18,146 nucleotides of DNA from UBA11606 sp039815945. GTDB lineage: Bacteria > Actinomycetota > Acidimicrobiia > Acidimicrobiales > Aldehydirespiratoraceae. The notes below the pieces were generated by a model. The model saw only the letters and a program-made list of their open reading frames with translations, was not told the origin of the DNA and searched no databases. The position numbers and the translations under genes are program-made. Below, piece after piece: positions 13,271-18,146 of this stretch (its first letter is position 1; the number at the start of each line of letters is the position of its first letter). The stretch is from positions 1-18,146 of the forward strand of contig JBCBYI010000065.1 in assembly GCA_039815945.1 (NCBI GenBank), in the 5' to 3' direction.

Positions 13271-13561
13271 TCAGCTCGCCTGGGGGACGTCGGCCTCGGG
13301 TTCGGGGAAGAACTCGCGGATGTCGATCTCGAGGAACGCGGCGAGCGCGGCGACCTCCTCGGCTTTGGTCTGGGTTCGTCCGAGCAGTCGATCACGCATC
13401 GCCTCCCGGTTGACCCCGATCACCTGCGCGAGCCGCTGTTGCGACACGCCTTGTTCATACCGCCTCTCGGCCAGCACTGTGCGGATGCGTTCCTGCGTCC
13501 GCCGCATCAGATCGCCGTATTCCGCGTCGTCGATGCACTCGCCGTGTGCACGCCGCCCCAT
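13271..13561 (-). CDS. XRE family small regulator, 96 aa
   Basis: Residues about 30-75 form a helix-turn-helix (ERRYEQGVSQQRLAQVIGVN then REAMRDRLLGRTQTKAEEVA), typical of XRE proteins. The C-terminus, LAAFLEIDIREFFPEPEADV, is a common ending for such regulators. I chose ATG 13561, preceded by GGAGG with eight bases between; the longer GTG start would encode the binding site itself. It is followed immediately by the ArfB-like gene. Its target is unknown. Confidence 0.8.
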   Translation of the reverse strand: MGRRAHGECIDDAEYGDLMRRTQERIRTVLAERRYEQGVSQQRLAQVIGVNREAMRDRLLGRTQTKAEEVAALAAFLEIDIREFFPEPEADVPQAS

Positions 13562-13853
13562 ATTGTACTCCTCCGCCACCACTCAAGGTCGCCCGAGTGG
13601 TCCTGAGACCGTACCACGGCCGCCACGGGAGACACACGTCTCAGCACGGATGGCGACGTTTTCGACCACGCGGGGTCGTTGTGCCGCACCCGGCCAGGGG
13701 CCGGACGACCCACGGTGGATGGGACCGACCCAGGACCATCGGGGACCCTCTTCACCTCCGGGTGGGCCGACGGTCGGGATTGGCTCCACCGGCGCCCCCG
13801 GCCTGCCGTAGTCCTGAGTGCGACGCCCTTCGGGGCGAGAGGGAGAAAACACA
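13562..13853. other. 292-base gap, structured leader of the 70-aa gene
   Basis: No credible gene is seen. It must hold divergent promoters for the XRE gene (left) and the 70-aa gene (right). Two hairpins stand out: GAGAC-ACAC-GTCTC (13629-13642) and CGCCC-TTCG-GGGCG (13824-13837), the latter a very stable tetraloop directly before the ribosome binding site of the 70-aa gene. Confidence 0.45.
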
Positions 13854-14066
13854 ATGGCAACCACGGACAACCTGAAGGGGGTGCTCCCGGTGTACAACCT
13901 CAACGAAAACCGAATCTCGCCGGCAGCCCTGCTTCAGCCGAACGATCTCGTCACCCGAGCCCACCGCCGGGCCCGTATGGCCGCCATCCTCCGGGATCAG
14001 CGGCTCCAGGTGGCAACCGATACGACCGGAGCGGTCACCGCCCGGCTCGTCCAGGCAGCAGCCTGA
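13854..14066 (+). CDS. 70-aa protein of unknown function
   Basis: I do not recognise it. ATG 13854 follows GAGAGGGAG at 13838-13846, and the codons look coding. The product begins MATTDNLKGVLPVYNLNENR, has a helical middle (LVTRAHRRARMAAILRDQRL) and ends VTARLVQAAA; it is basic, with no membrane segment or cysteine. It has its own leader with a stable hairpin and its own strong terminator (14100-14139), so it is a single-gene transcript. Such a layout suits a small, well-expressed protein. Confidence 0.7.
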   Translation: MATTDNLKGVLPVYNLNENRISPAALLQPNDLVTRAHRRARMAAILRDQRLQVATDTTGAVTARLVQAAA

Positions 14067-14099
14067 GTAACACCACAAAAACACATCCCACCCCACCAC

Positions 14100-14139
14100 G
14101 AAATCGGTCGCCTCCCACGAGGCGGCCGGTTTCGGTTTT
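14100..14139 (+). terminator. strong intrinsic terminator
   Basis: GAAATCGGTCGCCTC (14100-14114) pairs with GAGGCGGCCGGTTTC (14119-14133) over 15 positions, two of them G-T, around CCAC, followed by GGTTTT. It lies between the 70-aa gene (+) and the histidine phosphatase gene (-), which converge, and may serve both. Confidence 0.85.
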
Positions 14140-14145
14140 GCGGCG

Positions 14146-14724
14146 TCAGGCGAGATCGTCGAGATGGTGGGTCTCGTTGAACGATCGCAACGACGGACTC
14201 GGGCCATTCGTCGAGATGCGCAGGACCGACGCCTGGCCGACGAATGCCCGCCAGGCGACGTCGATCGGCACCCCCAGGCCCCAGGCGAGGCACGCCTTGA
14301 TCGGCGACACGTGCGACACGAGCACGACATCGCGTTCCGCGGCGTCGGCGCGCAGTTCATCGAGCAGCGGCCAGACCCGGGCCGCGAGATCGTCGTGGCT
14401 CTCACCGCCGGGCGGCGACCACGCGGTGTCGGCGCGCCACTCCGCCCACGTCTCGGCTGGCACCTCTCCCATGGCGAGACCCTCGAACGCCCCGTAGTCG
14501 ACCTCGATCAGCCGTTCGTCGATCTCGACCTCCGCCGCGATCGCCGACGCAGTCTGGCGGCAGCGCATGAGCGGACTGCTGATCACTCGAGCACCGTCGG
14601 GCACGGCGGCACCGACGGCCGCCGCCTGCGCCCGACCGAGTTCGTCGAGTTCGGGATCACGGCGACCGAGCAACTGCCCGGCGGCGTTGGCGGGCGTACG
14701 GCCATGACGGACGACGATCAACAT
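14146..14724 (-). CDS. histidine phosphatase (phosphoglycerate mutase-like)
   Basis: This belongs to the RHG histidine phosphatase superfamily, which transfers phosphate to an active-site histidine. The 192-aa product starts MLIVVRHGRTPANAAGQLLG, giving the RHG motif at residues 6-8; further landmarks are SSPLMRCRQTA, the acidic EVDYGAFEGLAMG and the second catalytic histidine in VVLVSHVSPIKA. The length suits a cofactor-independent phosphatase or a cobC-like enzyme rather than glycolytic mutase; the substrate cannot be told. Its ATG overlaps the stop of the membrane-protein gene upstream as TGATG, so it is the last gene of the operon. Confidence 0.88.
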   Translation of the reverse strand: MLIVVRHGRTPANAAGQLLGRRDPELDELGRAQAAAVGAAVPDGARVISSPLMRCRQTASAIAAEVEIDERLIEVDYGAFEGLAMGEVPAETWAEWRADTAWSPPGGESHDDLAARVWPLLDELRADAAERDVVLVSHVSPIKACLAWGLGVPIDVAWRAFVGQASVLRISTNGPSPSLRSFNETHHLDDLA

Positions 14725-15212
14725 CAGCGCAGGCGCTCCTTGGGCACCCGCCCGGTCTTCACGAACCGCTCCCGATGCTCGGCCTCGTCGAACCCGAGCC
14801 GACGTCCGATGACGACGAGCGCGATGATCGCCGCCAGCTCCATGACGATCAGCAGTGCGAGCGGGCGGTCGTACTCCGGGAGCGGCCCCACACCGATCGT
14901 GTCGACCCCACCGACGGGCCACCAGAACAGATCGCTGTCGGTCCACGACCCCGAAGCGATCAAGAACGCGAAGGTGCCGATCGGGACACCGAGCCACGCC
15001 CGACGCCGGAGGCGCGTGCCGACGGTGGTCGCCATCACGAGAGTCAACAGCAGCACCGAGCCGAGCAGGGTGTGCAGGATCCATGGACGACCGGTGACCG
15101 CCTCCACGAGCGGCAGGACGCCACCGAGCGCGACCCAGCGGTAGTCGACCGCGGGCGAATCGAAGACGAAGAGCACCAGCAGCACGGCCGCAGCGACGAA
15201 CCAGAAGAACAT
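14724..15212 (-). CDS. multi-pass membrane protein, 162 aa
   Basis: I do not recognise a family. Five hydrophobic segments are visible at about residues 2-17, 27-39, 46-64, 74-87 and 118-135, with a basic cytoplasmic-like loop (GTRLRRRAW) after the third and a charged C-terminus (DEAEHRERFVKTGRVPKERL). The ATG directly follows the stop of the zinc-ribbon gene, with no gap, and its own stop overlaps the phosphatase start, so it is translated as part of the operon. No catalytic motif is apparent. Confidence 0.78.
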   Translation of the reverse strand: MFFWFVAAAVLLVLFVFDSPAVDYRWVALGGVLPLVEAVTGRPWILHTLLGSVLLLTLVMATTVGTRLRRRAWLGVPIGTFAFLIASGSWTDSDLFWWPVGGVDTIGVGPLPEYDRPLALLIVMELAAIIALVVIGRRLGFDEAEHRERFVKTGRVPKERLR

Positions 15213-15923
15213 CTAGCGCAGCACGATACGGCCGCACTCCTGGCAATCGGCCGGCTCGGTGCCGTCGAGGTGCTTGAAACGGTCGACCTCCATCGCCGGC
15301 ATCGACGACGGGCATCCGGCGCAGTTCGACCCGTCGAAGCGCACGACCGTCGATGCGCCGTACGCGGGCTTGCGGCGCTCGTACTCGGCTGCGAGGTCGG
15401 CATCGATCGTGGCGACGACGGCGACGCGCTTGTCGGCGATCTCGTTGAGCTGACCGTCGATCTCGACCTCCGCCGCCGAGATCTCGGCATCGAGCCCAGC
15501 GATGACACCGTCGATCGACGCCCGCTCCCCTTCCAGCGCCTCGACCCGCCCCTGGAGTTCTTCGGCCTCCATCATCGCCTCGAGGGCGGCGTCTTCGAAT
15601 CCGCCCTGACGCTCGCGCAGAGTGGCGATCTCGTGTTGCAGCGCCTCGAGCTCCTTGAGCCCGGTGACCTCGCCGCCGTAGAGCTTGGCCTCGTCGGCAT
15701 CGGCCTTGTCGCTGACGATCTGCGCCTCATCCTCGGCCTTGCGCTGGCGGGTCGCGACTTCGACGCGTGCCGCGGCGACGGTGTCGATCTCCACCTGCTG
15801 GCGCGCCTGCTCCGCCCGCGCCTCCTCGAGCGAGCTTCGTTGTTCGAGGGTCTCACGCCGGTGGCGCAACTGTCGCGTCTCGACATCGAGGGCTTGCAGG
15901 TCGAGAAGGGCGTCAGCGGTCAT
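15213..15923 (-). CDS. coiled-coil protein with C4 zinc ribbon
   Basis: This 236-aa protein matches the layout of the bacterial C4-type zinc-ribbon family (CT398-like). Residues 1 to about 175 are a long coiled coil rich in E, R and A (LLDLQALDVETRQLRHRRET and on), followed by a C-terminal zinc site with two pairs, NCAGC and DCQEC, ending GRIVLR. Members act as cytoplasmic scaffold proteins of poorly defined role. The ATG at 15923 overlaps the stop of the penicillin-binding protein gene as TGATG, so the two are coupled. Its company suggests, but does not show, a link to cell envelope assembly. Confidence 0.82.
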   Translation of the reverse strand: MTADALLDLQALDVETRQLRHRRETLEQRSSLEEARAEQARQQVEIDTVAAARVEVATRQRKAEDEAQIVSDKADADEAKLYGGEVTGLKELEALQHEIATLRERQGGFEDAALEAMMEAEELQGRVEALEGERASIDGVIAGLDAEISAAEVEIDGQLNEIADKRVAVVATIDADLAAEYERRKPAYGASTVVRFDGSNCAGCPSSMPAMEVDRFKHLDGTEPADCQECGRIVLR

Positions 15924-18146
15924 CAGGGTGGTGGTTGCGTCGTCGTGGTCGTGGTGGTCGTCGGCGACGTCGTCGTGGACGTGGTGGTGGTCGTCGTGGT
16001 CGACGGCGTCGTGGTCGTTGTTGTAGTCGCTGAACCGCCGGTTGTCGTCGTCGGTGGCAAGGTCGTGGTCGACGTGGTCGTGGTCGTGGTGGTCGTCGGC
16101 GCTGCGCAGCCGTCGATCTTGCCGTCGTTGTTGGCGTCGACCGGCTCGAACAGGATCGGGCACTCGGCGATGCCCTTGTCGAACTCGAAGTCGGTCTTCT
16201 CCGGGTCGCAGTAGTCGACGATGCCGTCCTCGTCGGTGTCGACCGCGGCCTCGTCGTCCTCGGTGCCACAGAAGCTCTCGATCACCTCGAGATAGTCGTC
16301 CTCCTCCTGGTCTGTGCGGATCCGGATACCGCCGCGGGTGCCCTCCGGCGCCTCGAACGCGACCGGCGGAAGGTTCTCGTGGTACGCGGTGTTGAACGCG
16401 CCCCAGATCATCGCGGGTAGGGAGCCGCCGAAGACGTTGCCCCGCCCCATGACCCCGCGATCGACGTCGCGCATCGGGATCTGTTCGTCAGGGTTGCCCA
16501 TCCAGACCGCCGTCGCGAGATGCGGCGTGTACCCGACGAACCAGGCATCGCTGAAGTCCTGCGCCGTGCCCGTCTTGCCGGCGGCGACCTGATCCTCGAG
16601 CCGGGCGCGGGTGCCGGTGCCGCCGCGGACATTGGCCTCCAGGACCTGGTTGACGAGCCGCGCGCTCTGGACGGAGATCGCCCGCTCCGGGTCCGGCGTG
16701 TTCTCGAAGATCACGTTGCCGTCACGATCCTCGACCCGCTCGATGAAGATCGGATCGACCTGGAGCCCGTCGTTGGCGAAGGTCGCGTAGCCGGTCGCCA
16801 TGTCCATCGGCGTGACGTCCTTGGGCCCCAGCGGCATCGAGATCGGCAAATCGGAGAGGTCGCTGGTGATGCCGAGCGCCCGGCTCGTGTCGGCGACGTT
16901 CGACAGTCCGACGATCACCCCGAGACGGACGTAGGCGCAATTCGACGACGCGAGGGTCTGCGAGCGAAGCGAGGCGACCGAACCGCTCCCCGGGCCGCTG
17001 AAGTTGTTGGCGCGGTATGGGTTCGGGAAGCCACCAGGGTTGGCGAACTCGCACGTGCCGATGCCGTTGATCTGATCGGCGGGAACGAATCCCTTCTCGA
17101 AGGCCGAGGCGAGGACGAAGGGCTTGAACGACGAGCCGGTCGGCCGGCCCTTCTGCGTGGCGATGTTGAACTCGAAGACGTCGAAGCCCGGACCACCGAC
17201 GATCGCCCGCACCCGGCCGGTGCCCGGCTCGACCGATGCGAGCGAGGCGTAGAAGCCGCGTTCGTCGTCGGGGATGTGGGCTTCGACCGCGGCCTCGGCG
17301 GCGGACTGGGCGGCCGGGTCGTAGGTGGTGAAGACCCGCAGACCACCACCGAACAGCCGCTCGGCTCGTTCGTCGAAGGTGGCACCGAGCCGAGGATCGT
17401 CGAGCAGCTGTCGCCGGACCTCTTCGATGAAGTAGTTCGTGGGCTCCCACTCCGCGGCGACGCGACGCTCGGTCGGCAGCGGGGCACGGACGTAGCGGTC
17501 GTATTGCTCCTGGTCGATGTGGCCGGTCTCGAGCAGGCGGACGAGTGCGACCGTGCGACGTTCGTCGGCGATGTCGGGGAACCGGGTCGGGTCGTAGCGA
17601 TCGGGGTTGGAGATCAGGCTGGCGAGCAACGCACCCTGGGGCCAGGTCAGCCGATCGGGCGAAACCCCGAAGTAGATCTCCGCCGCCGCCCGGACGCCGT
17701 ACGCCCCGGACCCGAAGTACACGGTGTTGAGGTAGGCCTCGAGGATCTCGTCCTTGGTGAGCTGGTCCTCGAGCCGGATCGCCAACGCCGCCTCGGGGAT
17801 CTTGCGGTCGAGCTGCTGTTCGTTCGACAAGACGCCGTTCTTGATCAGCTGCTGGGTGATCGTGGAGCCACCCTGCTCGATCCCGCCGGCGTTGACGTTC
17901 TCGATGAACGCCCGACCGATCGCCTTGGCGTCGACCCCGTTGTGGTCATAGAAGCCCTCGTCCTCCACCACGATCAACGACATGATCATCGCGTGGCTGA
18001 TGTCGTCGAGATCGACGAGCTCGCGATTCTCGACGTCGTAGAGCACGTCGAACTCGTCGCCGTGCATGTCGTAGACGATCGAGCGCAACGCCAGCTCGTT
18101 CAGATCGATCTCGGCGCTGGTCGATTCGTTGGCCGCGTAGATGTCG
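15923..18146 (-). CDS. class A penicillin-binding protein (PBP1), 5' end outside window
   Basis: This is a bifunctional peptidoglycan synthase. The frame is open to the right edge, so the N-terminus with its membrane anchor is missing; about 740 residues are visible. The glycosyltransferase (GT51) domain shows VVEDEGFYDHNGVD and GGSTITQQLIKN. The transpeptidase domain shows the active serine in GRPTGSSFKPF, the SSN motif in ASSNCAYVRLG and the KTG box in AAGKTGTAQDFS. After it comes a cysteine-containing segment with two calcium-loop-like motifs (DTDEDGIVDYCD and DANNDGKIDGC), then about 55 residues of mostly threonine ending QPPP. The tail probably lies in the cell wall. It leads an operon with the zinc-ribbon, membrane and phosphatase genes. 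Confidence 0.92.
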   Translation of the reverse strand, partial: DIYAANESTSAEIDLNELALRSIVYDMHGDEFDVLYDVENRELVDLDDISHAMIMSLIVVEDEGFYDHNGVDAKAIGRAFIENVNAGGIEQGGSTITQQLIKNGVLSNEQQLDRKIPEAALAIRLEDQLTKDEILEAYLNTVYFGSGAYGVRAAAEIYFGVSPDRLTWPQGALLASLISNPDRYDPTRFPDIADERRTVALVRLLETGHIDQEQYDRYVRAPLPTERRVAAEWEPTNYFIEEVRRQLLDDPRLGATFDERAERLFGGGLRVFTTYDPAAQSAAEAAVEAHIPDDERGFYASLASVEPGTGRVRAIVGGPGFDVFEFNIATQKGRPTGSSFKPFVLASAFEKGFVPADQINGIGTCEFANPGGFPNPYRANNFSGPGSGSVASLRSQTLASSNCAYVRLGVIVGLSNVADTSRALGITSDLSDLPISMPLGPKDVTPMDMATGYATFANDGLQVDPIFIERVEDRDGNVIFENTPDPERAISVQSARLVNQVLEANVRGGTGTRARLEDQVAAGKTGTAQDFSDAWFVGYTPHLATAVWMGNPDEQIPMRDVDRGVMGRGNVFGGSLPAMIWGAFNTAYHENLPPVAFEAPEGTRGGIRIRTDQEEDDYLEVIESFCGTEDDEAAVDTDEDGIVDYCDPEKTDFEFDKGIAECPILFEPVDANNDGKIDGCAAPTTTTTTTTSTTTLPPTTTTGGSATTTTTTTPSTTTTTTTSTTTSPTTTTTTTTQPPP

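Noticed and set aside
13679..14497. 272-aa + strand frame over the 70-aa gene and phosphatase
   Set aside because: It is rich in proline, arginine and serine and crosses a strong terminator; the 70-aa frame has the binding site and better composition.
15926..16100. GTC/GTG-rich tandem-like DNA resembling a microsatellite or CRISPR
   Set aside because: It is the coding sequence for the threonine-rich tail; there are no regular repeats and spacers.
14775..16214. 479-aa + strand frame with long valine runs
   Set aside because: It is the reverse of four well-supported minus-strand genes; the valine runs are the complement of the threonine tail.

Overview
The window is high-GC DNA from an actinobacterium. 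A WhiB-type iron-sulfur regulator, an MMPL/RND exporter and a class A penicillin-binding protein with a threonine-rich tail all point there; Acidimicrobiia (Ilumatobacter-like) is my best guess but is not proven. It has two parts. Bases 43-8961 are a compact integrated element of about 8.9 kb. Bases 8962-18146 are ordinary chromosome.

The element is bounded by a perfect 30-bp direct repeat (43-72 and 8932-8961). The left copy is the 3' end of rnpB, the RNase P RNA gene, which enters from the left edge on the + strand, so the element sits in the 3' end of rnpB and restores it. Paired GTGTGCA motifs at both ends look like integrase arm sites. Reading the minus strand from the right end: a tyrosine integrase, an excisionase-like protein, a small helical protein, a winged-helix replication-type protein whose gene contains three 20-bp iterons, a chain of very short genes joined by ATGA overlaps, a WhiB-like protein, a P27-like small terminase, an unknown 184-aa protein and an HK97-fold major capsid protein. 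At the left end are a Cro/CI-type repressor (minus) plus, on the + strand, a 49-aa protein, an unusual tRNA and a small membrane protein. There is no large terminase, portal, protease, tail or lysis gene, so this looks like a capsid- and TerS-bearing phage satellite that depends on a helper rather than a full prophage. The tRNA has a serine-type long-variable-arm body and G73 but a GAT (isoleucine) anticodon.

The chromosomal part begins with an MMPL exporter divergent from its probable TetR repressor, with three copies of a TTGACANTGTCAA palindrome between them. Next come a small winged-helix protein, ArfB-like ribosome rescue factor and a small XRE regulator (the latter two on the minus strand), and a lone 70-aa protein behind a structured leader. 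The right end is a tightly packed minus-strand operon: PBP1 (cut by the window edge), a coiled-coil zinc-ribbon protein, a membrane protein and a histidine phosphatase, converging on a strong terminator.

All functional calls come from reading motifs and context; no database search was possible.
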